Shown: positions 49,261-58,440 of the stretch, piece after piece
Layout of the letters: the number at the start of each line of letters is the position of its first letter
Numbering within the stretch: position 1 is the first letter of the stretch
Origin: Kribbella antibiotica
Lineage (GTDB): Bacteria > Actinomycetota > Actinomycetes > Propionibacteriales > Kribbellaceae
Length of the DNA: 64,000 nucleotides
Assembly: GCF_004349055.1 (NCBI RefSeq)
Contig: NZ_SMKX01000009.1
Coordinates: 1-64,000 of the forward strand
Direction: 5' to 3'
Program-made: the position numbers and the translations under genes
The notes under the pieces: model-generated
The model's input: the letters and a program-made list of their open reading frames with translations, nothing else
The model's database searches: none
Told to the model about the DNA's origin: nothing

Positions 49261-49872
49261 TCAACTCGTGTCCGGCGTCAGGGCCACGCTGATTCTCGAG
49301 TTCGTTGTGGCCTGGGCCAGTTTGCCGGCCACCGCTGGGGACACCCCCACCACGATCAGAGCGCCGGTTGACCGCGAAGCCGGCAGAGCGATCACCGGTA
49401 CGGCGTGAGCCACCCGCCCAGCCGTGGCAGTCGCCGTACTGGTCCCGGCGTAGAGGTCGATGCGGTCGCCGACCCGGAGTAGAGCGCTGACGGCGGCATC
49501 GTCGATGCGGAACGGATAGGCGACCGACCCCGATGGAACGAGGCCAGGGCCGAGGAAGCGCGCGTCGGTGAGAGGCTCGCCGGATCTGACCGGCCCGCTC
49601 AGCACGCGTGTGGCCAGGTCGGCGCCGGGTTTCAGCGCTCCGGTCGGCACAGCATCTGCCGGCAGCTCGAGTGATCGAAGATCGCCGGGATCAGGCGGGG
49701 CTCCGCCGGGAAGGTCGCGGGCGGCAGCCAGAACGGCCACCGTCGGGGGAGCGGCGGGAGCAAGAGAAGTGAGGCCGAAGTAGACGGCTGCCGCTGCGGC
49801 GACACCGGCGAGAAGACGCCGGTGCCAACGAGCGGCTCGGGACAGGTCGCGGAGGAACGAAAGTTGCTTCAT
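49261..49872 (-). CDS. SAF domain membrane-anchored protein
   Basis: A 203-residue protein. One N-terminal helix (LLAGVAAAAAVYFGLTSLAPAA) is followed by a SAF domain at about 43-105 (AARDLPGGAPPDPGDLRSLELPADAVP; VLSGPVRSGEPL) and a beta-rich end (DRIDLYAGTSTATA). The layout is that of CpaB/RcpC pilus-assembly proteins, but no Flp pilus genes are near. Its role here is therefore unknown. It lies 56 bp before the FmdB gene's stop on the same strand. Confidence 0.82.
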   Translation of the reverse strand: MKQLSFLRDLSRAARWHRRLLAGVAAAAAVYFGLTSLAPAAPPTVAVLAAARDLPGGAPPDPGDLRSLELPADAVPTGALKPGADLATRVLSGPVRSGEPLTDARFLGPGLVPSGSVAYPFRIDDAAVSALLRVGDRIDLYAGTSTATATAGRVAHAVPVIALPASRSTGALIVVGVSPAVAGKLAQATTNSRISVALTPDTS

Positions 49873-49928
49873 GCCAGAGAAAGTACGAGTTTCTCCGGCC
49901 CTGCTTTCAGTTGTCCACAGGCCAAAAA

Positions 49929-50288
49929 TCAGGCAGCGCTGGTGGAGCTGGACGAGCTTGACGACGAGGAACCGCCCGAGGACTTCGACGACCCGGAGTC
50001 CGAGGACGAGGAGGTGGACGACGTGCTGGAGGACGACTCGGACTTGCTCGACGACGACTCCGACTTGCCCGACGACGACTCCGACTTGGCCGGGATCGTG
50101 CTCGTACCGCTCGAGCGGCTGTCGTTCCGGTAGAAACCGGAGCCCTTGAAGACAACACCCACTGCGTTGAAGACCTTACGCAGCGTGCCCTGGCAGTTCG
50201 GGCAGACGGTCAGCGCGTCGTCGGTGAAGCTTTGCCGCACCTCGAGCGCCTCACCACAGTCGGTGCACTGGTACTGGTACGTCGGCAC
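49929..50288 (-). CDS. FmdB-type zinc ribbon protein with serine-rich tail
   Basis: A 119-residue protein. MPTYQYQCTDCGEALEVRQS with CPNCQGTLRKVF forms a CxxC...CxxC zinc ribbon of the FmdB family; GVVFKGSGFYRNDSR closes the core. Residues 60-119 are almost all Ser with Lys, Gly and Thr, likely disordered. FmdB-like proteins are thought to be regulatory, but most are uncharacterised. The tail length is variable in the family and could be repeat-expanded. Confidence 0.88.
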   Translation of the reverse strand: MPTYQYQCTDCGEALEVRQSFTDDALTVCPNCQGTLRKVFNAVGVVFKGSGFYRNDSRSSGTSTIPAKSESSSGKSESSSSKSESSSSTSSTSSSSDSGSSKSSGGSSSSSSSSSTSAA

Positions 50289-50473
50289 GGTTTTGGTTCC
50301 CTTCAGGCCGCTGGCACTCCTACTACTCGACTGCTAATAATGCGTCAGCGGCCCGAAGTATTCCAAACTTCACGCTCAACTCCGCCTCACAACCGCCTCG
50401 GGAACGCAGAGCAACGCAAAGTTCAGGCCGACCCCATTTGGGCCCCGGGTCCGCATTCTCTACGGTTGGGTCC

Positions 50474-53017
50474 GTGCGTCGCCTGCTTCGAGCCGTCATC
50501 ATCTGCGGTATAGCGCTCACCACGGTCCTTGTGGTGATCGCTGGTACTGCTGTCTTCGTGGTCCGCCACTCGTTCCCCTCTTACGACGGGACGATCGAGC
50601 TGGCGGGTCTGGACGCCGATGTCGAGGTGGTCCGGGATGCCAACGGCATCCCGCAGATCTACGCCTCCAACCCGGCCGACCTGTTCGCCGCGCAGGGCTA
50701 TGTGGCCGCGCAGGACCGGTTCTTCGAGATGGACTTCCGCCGGCACGTCACCGCGGGCCGGCTGAGTGAGCTGTTCGGCGCGGACGCGCTGGAGACCGAC
50801 AAGTTCGTCCGCACGCTCGGCTGGCGCCGGGTTGCGGAGAAGGAGCTCGGCCTGGTCAGCCCGTCCACCCGGCAGTATCTGGACGACTACGCCCGTGGTG
50901 TGAACGCCTATCTGGACAAGCACGCCGGCTCCGGCCTCAGCCTGGAGTACGCCGTACTCGGTCTGAGCCCGAATGGCCGTGGCTACCGTCCGGAGCCGTG
51001 GACCGCAGCTGACTCGCTGGCATGGCTGAAGGCGATGGCGTGGGGCCTCGGCGGCAACATGAGCGAGGAAATCAACCGGACCAAGCTGCTGGCGACACTG
51101 CCGTCGAAGAGTGTCGACGGGCTCTACCCGCCCTACCCGTACGACCGGAACGAGCCGATCCTTCCGGCCGCCTCGGTCGCCACGGACGGCAAGTTCAGCG
51201 CCACGCCGCCGACCGGATCTGAGCTGCGGCGCGGCATGCTGACGCTGGACCTGCTGAAGTCCCTCGACTCGGTGGAGAAGGTCGTCAAGGGCCTGCCGCA
51301 GCTGCTTGGCCAGGGCGAGGGCATCGGCTCGAACTCGTGGGTCGTGTCCGGTGACCACACCACCAGCGGGAAGCCGCTGCTGGCCAACGACCCGCACCTG
51401 GGCGCCACCATGCCCGGTGTCTGGACGCAGGTCGGTCTGCACTGCACCAGCGTCAGCCGCGCCTGCCCGTACGACGTCTCCGGCTTCAGCTTTGCCGGAC
51501 TGCCCGGTGTGGTGATCGGCCACAACGGTGCGATCTCCTGGGGCTTCACCAACCTCGACCCCGATGTCCAGGATCTCTACCTGGAGAAGGTCGAGGGGGA
51601 CAACGTCCTCTACAACAACCGCTGGAAGCCGCTGACCAAGCGCGAGGAGACCTTCCAGGTCGCCGGCCAGGACGACCCGGTGAAGATCACTGTGCGGGAG
51701 TCCCGGCACGGCCCAATCATCTCCGACCTCGATGACAAGAGCACCGAGACCGGCAAGCTGGCAGCAGAGCGCGAGAAGGTCGCCAAGCCGTACAGCGTCG
51801 CCTTGCAGTGGACCGCGCTGCGCCCGGGCAAGACCGCCGACGCGCTGTTCGCGATCAACCGCGCGCAGAACTGGGACCAGTTCCGCGATGCCGCGAAGCT
51901 CTTCGACGTCCCGTCGCAGAACCTCATCTATGCCGACACCGAGGGGCACATCGGCTACCAAGCGGCCGGCCAGGTCCCGATCCGCAGGGTCGCCAGCGGG
52001 AAGTGGCCGGTCGCCGGCTGGGACCCGAAGAACGACTGGGACGGCTACATCAAGTTCGACTCGATGCCGACCGAGTTCGACCCGGCTGACGGCATCATCG
52101 TCACGGCGAACCAGGCCGTGGTGCCGAAGACCTACCCGTACTTCCTGACCGACAGCCGGGACTACGGCTACCGCTCGCAGCAGATCCTGGACCGGATCAA
52201 GGCGGCCGGCACACTGGACGTCGCCAAGATGGCGGAGATCCAGCTCGACACCAAGAACCGGGCCGCCGAGATGCTCGTGCCGTCCCTGCTCAAGATCGGG
52301 ATCAACGACGCCTTCGATCGGCAGGGACAGGACACGCTGAAGGGCTGGGACTTCACGCAGCCGGCCGACTCCGCGCCCGCGGCGTACTTCAACGTCGTCT
52401 GGCGGAACCTGCTCGCGCTGACCTTCCACGACCAGTTGCCGAAGGAGGCCTGGCCGAACGGCGGGTCGCGCTGGGTGGAGGTCGTGCACACCCTGATCGG
52501 CCAGCCAACCAGCAGCTGGTGGGACGACCTGCGGACGCCGCAGAAGGAGAGCCGCGACGACATCCTCCGGCAGGCGCTGGTGGATGCCCGGACCGAGATC
52601 ACCAAGAAGATGGCCCGTGAACCTTCCAACTGGAAGTGGGGTCAGCTGCACACGCTCACACTGGAGAACCAGACCCTGGGCACCTCCGGGATCGGCGTGG
52701 TGGAGAAGCTGTTCAACCGCGGTCCGTACGAGCTCGGTGGCGGCGCATCGATCGTCAACGCAACCTCCTGGGACGCATCCGTGGGCTACGAGGTGACCGC
52801 GGTGCCGTCGATGCGGATGGTCGTCGACCTGTCCGACTTCGACAAGTCACGCTGGATCAACCTGACTGGTACGTCGGGCCACGCGTTCTCGAAGAACTAC
52901 ACCGACCAGACCGAGCTGTGGGTCAAGGGCGAGACGCTGCCCTGGGCGTTCACCCGTGGTTCCATCGAGGCAACGCGTAAGCACACGCTGACCTTCACCA
53001 GCAAGCCCGAGCGGTAA
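50474..53017 (+). CDS. Penicillin acylase family N-terminal nucleophile hydrolase
   Basis: An 847-residue preproenzyme that cleaves amide bonds, such as those of acyl-homoserine lactones, penicillins or acyl amino acids. One N-terminal hydrophobic segment (VIICGIALTTVLVVIAGTAVFVV) anchors or exports it. The alpha chain starts near VEVVRDANGIPQIYA; the self-cleavage site is at GIGSNSWVVSGDHT (about 277-290), the Ser after Gly being the nucleophile; LLANDPHLG and FAGLPGVVIGHNGAISWGFTN are family motifs. GTG 50474 is chosen to start the signal. Quorum quenching or antibiotic breakdown are possible roles. Confidence 0.92.
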   Translation: MRRLLRAVIICGIALTTVLVVIAGTAVFVVRHSFPSYDGTIELAGLDADVEVVRDANGIPQIYASNPADLFAAQGYVAAQDRFFEMDFRRHVTAGRLSELFGADALETDKFVRTLGWRRVAEKELGLVSPSTRQYLDDYARGVNAYLDKHAGSGLSLEYAVLGLSPNGRGYRPEPWTAADSLAWLKAMAWGLGGNMSEEINRTKLLATLPSKSVDGLYPPYPYDRNEPILPAASVATDGKFSATPPTGSELRRGMLTLDLLKSLDSVEKVVKGLPQLLGQGEGIGSNSWVVSGDHTTSGKPLLANDPHLGATMPGVWTQVGLHCTSVSRACPYDVSGFSFAGLPGVVIGHNGAISWGFTNLDPDVQDLYLEKVEGDNVLYNNRWKPLTKREETFQVAGQDDPVKITVRESRHGPIISDLDDKSTETGKLAAEREKVAKPYSVALQWTALRPGKTADALFAINRAQNWDQFRDAAKLFDVPSQNLIYADTEGHIGYQAAGQVPIRRVASGKWPVAGWDPKNDWDGYIKFDSMPTEFDPADGIIVTANQAVVPKTYPYFLTDSRDYGYRSQQILDRIKAAGTLDVAKMAEIQLDTKNRAAEMLVPSLLKIGINDAFDRQGQDTLKGWDFTQPADSAPAAYFNVVWRNLLALTFHDQLPKEAWPNGGSRWVEVVHTLIGQPTSSWWDDLRTPQKESRDDILRQALVDARTEITKKMAREPSNWKWGQLHTLTLENQTLGTSGIGVVEKLFNRGPYELGGGASIVNATSWDASVGYEVTAVPSMRMVVDLSDFDKSRWINLTGTSGHAFSKNYTDQTELWVKGETLPWAFTRGSIEATRKHTLTFTSKPER

Positions 53018-53029
53018 GTCAGCACAGCG

Positions 53030-53578
53030 CTAGCCGAGCGGAAGCAGCCCGGTAGGTGTGAGCGCCGCATGGACCAGATGGTCGTGCGGATCGGACGGTA
53101 GGGCGTCGACAACCTCGGAGTCGTAGACGGCCGCCCAGATCGGCGTACCGGTGGTGACGCGGGTGAGTGCGCGGTCGTAGGAGCCCCCGCCGCGGCCGAG
53201 CCGGACGCCGTCGTGTGCAACGGCCAGGGCCGGGCAGATGACCAGGTCGGCGGTGCTGATCGCCGCCGAACCCAGATCGGTTCGCGGCTCAGACAGTCCG
53301 AGCCGGCCGGGGACCAGGTCGGCTGCACCGGGCGCGATACCCCAGCCGAGGTCATTGTCGGCGTACAGGATCGGTAGCAGGACCTCATGGTTGCCGGAGA
53401 GCAGCCAGTCGATCAGTGCGCCGGTCTTCGGTTCCGGGCCCATCGAGACGTACAGGGCGATCCGCCGTGCGCTCTGCACGGCCGGGAGTGAGCGGGCACT
53501 TGGCAGCAGGTCCCCCGCAGGCCTCGCAGTGCGGGCGGAGAGGAAGTGCTGACGCGCAACGGCCTTCGACGCGAACAC
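53030..53578 (-). CDS. 5-formyltetrahydrofolate cyclo-ligase
   Basis: A 182-residue enzyme that turns 5-formyl-THF into methenyl-THF with ATP. ALYVSMGPEPKTGALIDWLL and LLPILYADNDLGWGIA are family regions; the ATP motif VRLGRGGGSYDRAL at about 124-137 is clear. The N-terminus (MFASKAVARQHFLSARTARP) holds the basic residues expected. It starts at GTG 53578. It converges with the penicillin acylase and is divergent from the UDP-glucose pyrophosphorylase gene, a neighbourhood often kept in actinobacteria with glp. Confidence 0.92.
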   Translation of the reverse strand: MFASKAVARQHFLSARTARPAGDLLPSARSLPAVQSARRIALYVSMGPEPKTGALIDWLLSGNHEVLLPILYADNDLGWGIAPGAADLVPGRLGLSEPRTDLGSAAISTADLVICPALAVAHDGVRLGRGGGSYDRALTRVTTGTPIWAAVYDSEVVDALPSDPHDHLVHAALTPTGLLPLG

Positions 53579-53645
53579 GGCTTGATAGTAGGCGGGCGTG
53601 ACGCGGTTAACACTGCGATTGGCCCGTGTCCCCTAGGGTTGCTTC

Positions 53646-55037
53646 ATGAGTGAGGCGGGGTTACAGCAGGCTCAGGAGAAGATGCGGGCGGCCGGTACGG
53701 CGGAGGTCGCTATTCGCGTGTTCACGCACTACTACCGGTTGCTGGAGTCCGGACAGCTGGGATCGATCCGCGAGGAAGACATCGATCCGGTTGGCGATCT
53801 GCCGCATCTGGACCACCTGGACCCTGAGCCTGACGCGATGCGCGCCGCACTGGCCGAGACGGTGGTGATCAAGCTCAACGGTGGCCTCGGTACGTCGATG
53901 GGTGTCACCGGACCGAAGTCCGCGCTGCCGGTCAAGGACGGTCTGAGCTTCCTCGACATCATCGCCCGGCAGATCCTCACCACTCGGCGCCAGTACGACG
54001 TACCGCTGCCGCTGGTGCTCATGAACTCCTTCCGCACCAAGGAGGAGTCTCTGCAGATCCTGAGCGAGTACGACGGTCTGGCGGTTGACGGTCTGCCACT
54101 GAGCTTCCTGCAGAACATGGAACCCAAGCTCCTCGCGGATGACCTCACGCCGGCCGAGTGGGACGCGGATCCGGAGCTGGCCTGGTGCCCACCGGGCCAT
54201 GGCGACCTGTTCACCGCTCTGGTTGCTTCCGGGACGCTGGATGCGCTGCGTGAGCGCGGTTTCCGGCATGCGTTCATTTCGAACGCCGACAACCTCGGTG
54301 CGACCGCGGACCCGCGGATCGCTGCCTGGATGGCCGAGCATGAGGTGCCGTTCGGGATGGAGGTCTGCCGGCGGACCCGGTCCGACCGCAAGGGCGGGCA
54401 TGTGGCCGTCCGTAAGTCAGACGGCCGCCTGATCCTGCGTGACAGCGCACAGGTCGCGGAGGGGGAGACGCAGTTCTTCCAGGACGTCACCCGGCACCGC
54501 ACCTTCAACACGAACAACCTGTGGATCGACCTGGATCGCCTGGCCGACCTGATGGACGGCCACGACGGCATCCTCGGGCTGCCGATCATGGTGAACCGCA
54601 AGACCGTCGACCCGGCCGACCCCACTTCGCCCAAGGTGATCCAGCTGGAGACCGGGATGGGGACGGCGATCGAGATCTTCGAGGGCTCGCAGGCGGTGAT
54701 CGTGGATCGCAGCCGGTTCAAGCCGGTGAAGACCACCAACGACCTGCTCGTCCTGCGCTCGGATGTGTACCAGCTCGACGACGCCGGGGACCTCACCACC
54801 ACGCACGACGGCGACGAGCCGTACGTCGATCTGGACCCGGAGTACTTCAAGATCCTGGCCGACTTCGACAGCCGGTTCCCGGTTGGTGCGCCGTCGCTGG
54901 TCCGGGCGGACCGGCTCGAGGTGCGAGGCGACGTGGTGTTCGGCAAGGATGTGACGGTGATCGGTGAGGTGGAGATCGAGGCGGCTGCGGGTGAGCGGCG
55001 GCTGGTCGCGGACGGCACGGTTCTCGAAGGCTCATGA
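53646..55037 (+). CDS. UTP-glucose-1-phosphate uridylyltransferase (UDPGP type)
   Basis: A 463-residue enzyme that makes UDP-glucose from UTP and glucose-1-phosphate. The nucleotide motif VVIKLNGGLGTSMGVTGPKS is at about 73-92, and PLVLMNSFRTKEESLQIL, HAFISNADNLGATADPRI and NTNNLWIDLDRL follow. This is the eukaryote-like UDPGP family, not the GalU kind. ATG 53646 begins the gene. The ATG of the next GNAT gene overlaps its stop (ATGA), so a long operon to glpR is likely. Confidence 0.93.
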   Translation: MSEAGLQQAQEKMRAAGTAEVAIRVFTHYYRLLESGQLGSIREEDIDPVGDLPHLDHLDPEPDAMRAALAETVVIKLNGGLGTSMGVTGPKSALPVKDGLSFLDIIARQILTTRRQYDVPLPLVLMNSFRTKEESLQILSEYDGLAVDGLPLSFLQNMEPKLLADDLTPAEWDADPELAWCPPGHGDLFTALVASGTLDALRERGFRHAFISNADNLGATADPRIAAWMAEHEVPFGMEVCRRTRSDRKGGHVAVRKSDGRLILRDSAQVAEGETQFFQDVTRHRTFNTNNLWIDLDRLADLMDGHDGILGLPIMVNRKTVDPADPTSPKVIQLETGMGTAIEIFEGSQAVIVDRSRFKPVKTTNDLLVLRSDVYQLDDAGDLTTTHDGDEPYVDLDPEYFKILADFDSRFPVGAPSLVRADRLEVRGDVVFGKDVTVIGEVEIEAAAGERRLVADGTVLEGS

Positions 55038-55528
55038 AATACCCCACCGCCCCGATGGACGACCTGCTGATCCGGCCGCTGGAGCCGTACGACACCGACG
55101 ATGCTGCGCAGGTCTGGTGGCGCTCGCGGCATGCGCCGGGGGCACAGCTACCGCCGGCGATCCACACCGCTGAGCAGGTGGAGACGTGGTTCGCCGATGT
55201 CCTGCTGCCGGATGCGCAGACCTGGGTGGGGCTCGACGACGGCCGCATCGTCGCCGTACTGACGCTGGACGGCGACGACCTCGACCAGCTGTACGTCGAC
55301 CCTGAGCTGGCTGGTCGTGGCATCGGATCGACACTGGTCGACTTGGCCAAGGACCTGCGGCCCGGCGGGCTTGCGCTGTGGACCTTTCAGACCAATCTGA
55401 AGGCCCAGGCGTTCTACCGCTCACACGGTTTCACTGAGGTACGTCGTACCGATGGCGCGGCCAACGAGGAGCGCGCACCGGACGTCCGGATGGTGTGGGG
55501 TCAGCACCCGGAAGGCGCCACCGACTAG
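55034..55528 (+). CDS. GNAT family N-acetyltransferase
   Basis: A 164-residue acetyltransferase with LDQLYVDPELAGRGIGSTLVDLAK at about 78-102 as acetyl-CoA loop and LWTFQTNLKAQAFYRSHGF as C-terminal motif. ATG overlaps the pyrophosphorylase stop, and the glp start follows 11 bp after its own stop. In this neighbourhood it may modify a small molecule or a protein such as a ribosomal subunit; not known. Confidence 0.88.
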   Translation: MKYPTAPMDDLLIRPLEPYDTDDAAQVWWRSRHAPGAQLPPAIHTAEQVETWFADVLLPDAQTWVGLDDGRIVAVLTLDGDDLDQLYVDPELAGRGIGSTLVDLAKDLRPGGLALWTFQTNLKAQAFYRSHGFTEVRRTDGAANEERAPDVRMVWGQHPEGATD

Positions 55529-55538
55529 GGTCAGCCTG

Positions 55539-56765
55539 GTGAAGCGCAGCGTTGAAGAGCATCTGGAGGCCGTGCTCGGGCGGGTGACCGCACTGCCGGC
55601 ATTCGACCAGCCGCTGATGGAGGCGCTGGGTCTGGTGCTCGCTGAGGACATCGTCTCCGGCGTGAGCCTGCCTGGGTTCGATAACTCGGCCATGGACGGG
55701 TACGCGGTCCGGGCCGAGGATCTTGCCGGTGCGACGGCGGAGTCGCCGGTCACTCTGGCTGTGGTCGGTGAGCAGCGCGCAGGTCGGCCGGAGCCGACTA
55801 TGGTCACGCCAGGCAAGTGCATCCGGATCATGACTGGTGCGCCGATGCCGCGTGGCGCGGACAGCGTCGTACAGGTGGAGTGGACCGACGGTGGCACGGT
55901 CAACGTGCGCATCGAGAAGCAGCCGGCGCTTGGCCAATCGGTACGGCGGTTCGGTGAGGACGTGAAGGCCGGCGAGCAGGTGCTGGAGCGGGATACCTTG
56001 CTCGGGCCGCGACAGATCGCCGTACTGGCTGCTGTTGGCCGGGCGCGGGTCAAGGCGCGTCCGCGGCCGCGAGTGGTCGTAATCTCCACCGGGTCCGAGC
56101 TACGCGAGCTGGGTGGCGCCCTGGGGGATGGGCAGATCTATGACTCGAACAGCTACACAATGGCGGCGTGTGCACGAGCCGCTGGCGCAGAGGTGTACCG
56201 CGTCGGAGTTGTCGACGACGACGCGAAGAAGATCATGGACACCCTGATGGACCAGCTCTCCCGTGCGGACCTGGTGATCACCACCGGTGGGGTCAGCATG
56301 GGCGCGTACGACGTGGTGAAAGAGGTGCTGGCCAAGACGGGCACCGTGGACTTTCCGTCGGTCGCCATGCAGCCGGGGAAGCCGCAGGGCTTCGGAGTGC
56401 TCGGTCCTGATGAGGTACCGATCTTCACGCTGCCCGGGAACCCGGTGTCGGCGTACGTCTCCTTCGAGGTGTTCGTCCGGCCGGCCCTGCGCAAACTGAT
56501 GGGCCTGATGCCGTACCAGCGGAGTCTCGCGCACGCAGTGGCGCTGGACGAGTTCAAGTCGCCCCCTGGACGGCGACAGTTCGTCCGAGCAGCGGCCAGG
56601 CTAGGTGACGAGGGCTGGATGGCCAGTACAGTCGGCGGGCACGGCTCACACCTGCTCGGCGGGCTGAGCCGGGCGAACGCCCTGATCGTGGTGCCGGAGG
56701 ACGTGACGTCGGTCCGGGCCGGTGACCAGGTAGAGCTGTTGCTGCTGGACGAGGAGACCCGATGA
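55539..56765 (+). CDS. glp: Gephyrin-like molybdotransferase Glp (MoeA family)
   Basis: A 408-residue MoeA-type protein. Domains: MoeA-N (about 1-170, EHLEAVLGRVTALPAFDQPL, DNSAMDGYAVRAEDLAG), the MPT-binding domain (VVVISTGSELRE, LVITTGGVSMGAYDVVKEVL, TLPGNPVSAYVSFEVFVRP) and a C-terminal domain. In molybdenum cofactor synthesis MoeA inserts molybdate; the actinobacterial paralogue Glp is known to bind FtsZ. A glpR gene lies downstream, so Glp is the better name. GTG 55539 is chosen as start. moaC overlaps its end by 4 bp. Confidence 0.9.
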   Translation: MKRSVEEHLEAVLGRVTALPAFDQPLMEALGLVLAEDIVSGVSLPGFDNSAMDGYAVRAEDLAGATAESPVTLAVVGEQRAGRPEPTMVTPGKCIRIMTGAPMPRGADSVVQVEWTDGGTVNVRIEKQPALGQSVRRFGEDVKAGEQVLERDTLLGPRQIAVLAAVGRARVKARPRPRVVVISTGSELRELGGALGDGQIYDSNSYTMAACARAAGAEVYRVGVVDDDAKKIMDTLMDQLSRADLVITTGGVSMGAYDVVKEVLAKTGTVDFPSVAMQPGKPQGFGVLGPDEVPIFTLPGNPVSAYVSFEVFVRPALRKLMGLMPYQRSLAHAVALDEFKSPPGRRQFVRAAARLGDEGWMASTVGGHGSHLLGGLSRANALIVVPEDVTSVRAGDQVELLLLDEETR

Positions 56766-57241
56766 CGCAGGACCGGGGGCTGACCCACGTCGACGAGACG
56801 GGGGCGGCGCGGATGGTGGATGTGTCCGCCAAGGACACCAGCACCCGACGGGCTGTTGCCTCTGGCAAGGTTCTGGTCTCGGCTGAGGTGGTCGAGGCGC
56901 TGCGCGGTGATGGTGTCCCCAAGGGTGATGCACTCGCCGTCGCACGGATCGCCGGGATCATGGGGGCCAAGCGGACGCCGGATCTGGTTCCGCTGTGCCA
57001 CCCGATCGCGATCACCGGTGCGAAGGTCGACCTCGAGGTGGCGGACGACGCCGTACTGATCACGGCGGCGGTGAAGACCACTGACCGGACCGGTGTCGAG
57101 ATGGAAGCACTGACCGCGGTGGCCGTGGCTGGGCTCGCTGTGATCGACATGGTGAAGGCGCTGGACCCGGCGGCCGTGCTGTCCGACGTGCGGGTCGAGC
57201 GCAAAGAGGGTGGCAAGACCGGTCTCTGGGAGCGGTCGTGA
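56762..57241 (+). CDS. moaC: Cyclic pyranopterin monophosphate synthase MoaC
   Basis: A 159-residue enzyme of molybdenum cofactor synthesis: it forms cPMP from the MoaA product. LTHVDETGAARMVDVSAKD, AVARIAGIMGAKRTPDLVPLCHP, VKTTDRTGVEMEALTAV and DMVKALDPAAVLSDVRV are the standard motifs, with the catalytic Lys in KEGGKTG. Length is normal. It is coupled to glp (ATGA) and to mog (GTGA). Confidence 0.97.
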   Translation: MTQDRGLTHVDETGAARMVDVSAKDTSTRRAVASGKVLVSAEVVEALRGDGVPKGDALAVARIAGIMGAKRTPDLVPLCHPIAITGAKVDLEVADDAVLITAAVKTTDRTGVEMEALTAVAVAGLAVIDMVKALDPAAVLSDVRVERKEGGKTGLWERS

Positions 57242-57726
57242 AGGCCCTGGTGGTGAGCGTGTCCAACCGGGCCGCTGCTGGCGTCTACAGCGACACCACT
57301 GGACCGTTGATCGCGGAGCGGTTGGGCGAGTGGGGTTTTGAGGTGTCCGGCCCGCAGGTGGTGCCGGATGGTGCGCCTGTCGGAGAGGCGTTGCGTGCGG
57401 CGGTCGCTGCGGCGTACGACGTCGTACTGACGACTGGTGGCACGGGAATCTCGCCGACGGACCAGACCCCCGAGGAGACGGCTGCGGTCGTCGACAAGGT
57501 CATCCCGGGGGTTGCGGAGGCAATCCGGGCCTATGGCATAGCGAACGGCGTACCGACTGCTGCACTGTCGCGTGGGCTCGCCGGAGTCGCCGGTACGACG
57601 GTCATCGTGAACCTGCCGGGATCACGTGGCGGGGTGAAGGACGGCCTCGCCGTACTGGAGCCGTTGCTGAAGCACGCGGTTGAGCAGGTGCGCGGTGGGG
57701 ACCATGTGCGGACGGATACCGACTGA
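57238..57726 (+). CDS. Molybdenum cofactor biosynthesis protein MoaB/Mog
   Basis: A 162-residue adenylyltransferase-type protein that prepares molybdopterin for metal insertion. VVSVSNRAAAGVYSDTTGPLIAERL, YDVVLTTGGTGISPTDQTPEET and TVIVNLPGSRGGVKDGL are family motifs, with the MPT-binding GGTG loop. The start GTG overlaps the moaC stop. It could be named mog or moaB; the sequence does not decide. Confidence 0.94.
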   Translation: MKALVVSVSNRAAAGVYSDTTGPLIAERLGEWGFEVSGPQVVPDGAPVGEALRAAVAAAYDVVLTTGGTGISPTDQTPEETAAVVDKVIPGVAEAIRAYGIANGVPTAALSRGLAGVAGTTVIVNLPGSRGGVKDGLAVLEPLLKHAVEQVRGGDHVRTDTD

Positions 57727-58343
57727 TGGCGATTGTGCACTGGCCTGTCGAGCTGCAGCACGGACAGGTCGCGCTCCGACCCCTGCGCGCTAGTGATGGC
57801 GGCGAGTGGGCCGCCGCTCGGCAGCGCAACGTCAGCTGGCTACGGCGATGGGATGCGACCCAGCCGCCCGGAGCGGAGGACGGCGCGCGCACCTTCCGCG
57901 CCATGGCGCGTGACTGGAACCGGCAAGCCCGGTACGGCCGGATGCTGCCCTTCGTCATCACGTACGGCGGTGCTGCCGGGGCAGGGGCCCGGGCGAAGTG
58001 GCCGCTCGTCGGCCAGCTCACCGTCTCCGGCGTCACCTACGGCTCGGCCCGTTGGGCGAACCTCGGCTACTGGGTCGACGAGCAGTACGCCGGTCGCGGC
58101 ATCGTGCCGGCCGCCGTCGCACTGGCCGCCGACCACTGCTTGTTCACGCTCGGACTGCACCGCATCGAGGTGGCGATCCGGCCGGAGAACAAGGCCAGCC
58201 TGCGCGTGGTGGAGAAGCTCGGCTTCCGCTACGAAGGGGAACGGCCGCGGTTCCTGCACATCGACGGGGACTGGCGCGATCACCGCATCTTCGCGCTCAA
58301 CAGCGAGGAAGTCGGACCAGGTCTCGTTGCGCGACTGCAATGA
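57726..58343 (+). CDS. RimJ-type GNAT acetyltransferase
   Basis: A 205-residue acetyltransferase. LQHGQVALRPLRASDGGEW opens it; NLGYWVDEQYAGRGIVPAAVALAADHC at about 115-141 is the acetyl-CoA site; LHRIEVAIRPENKASLRVVEKLGFRYEG is the RimJ/RimL signature. The family acetylates ribosomal protein N-termini or small amines. Its ATG shares a base with the mog stop. It is next to glpR in the conserved glp block. Confidence 0.92.
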   Translation: MAIVHWPVELQHGQVALRPLRASDGGEWAAARQRNVSWLRRWDATQPPGAEDGARTFRAMARDWNRQARYGRMLPFVITYGGAAGAGARAKWPLVGQLTVSGVTYGSARWANLGYWVDEQYAGRGIVPAAVALAADHCLFTLGLHRIEVAIRPENKASLRVVEKLGFRYEGERPRFLHIDGDWRDHRIFALNSEEVGPGLVARLQ

Positions 58344-58440
58344 TCACGCTCCGTACTGTTCACATCAGTCACAGGAGTCTTCTTGCGACACACCGCGCCA
58401 CGTACCCCATCTGAACCGCGCTGGGTCTTAGCGTCGTCGC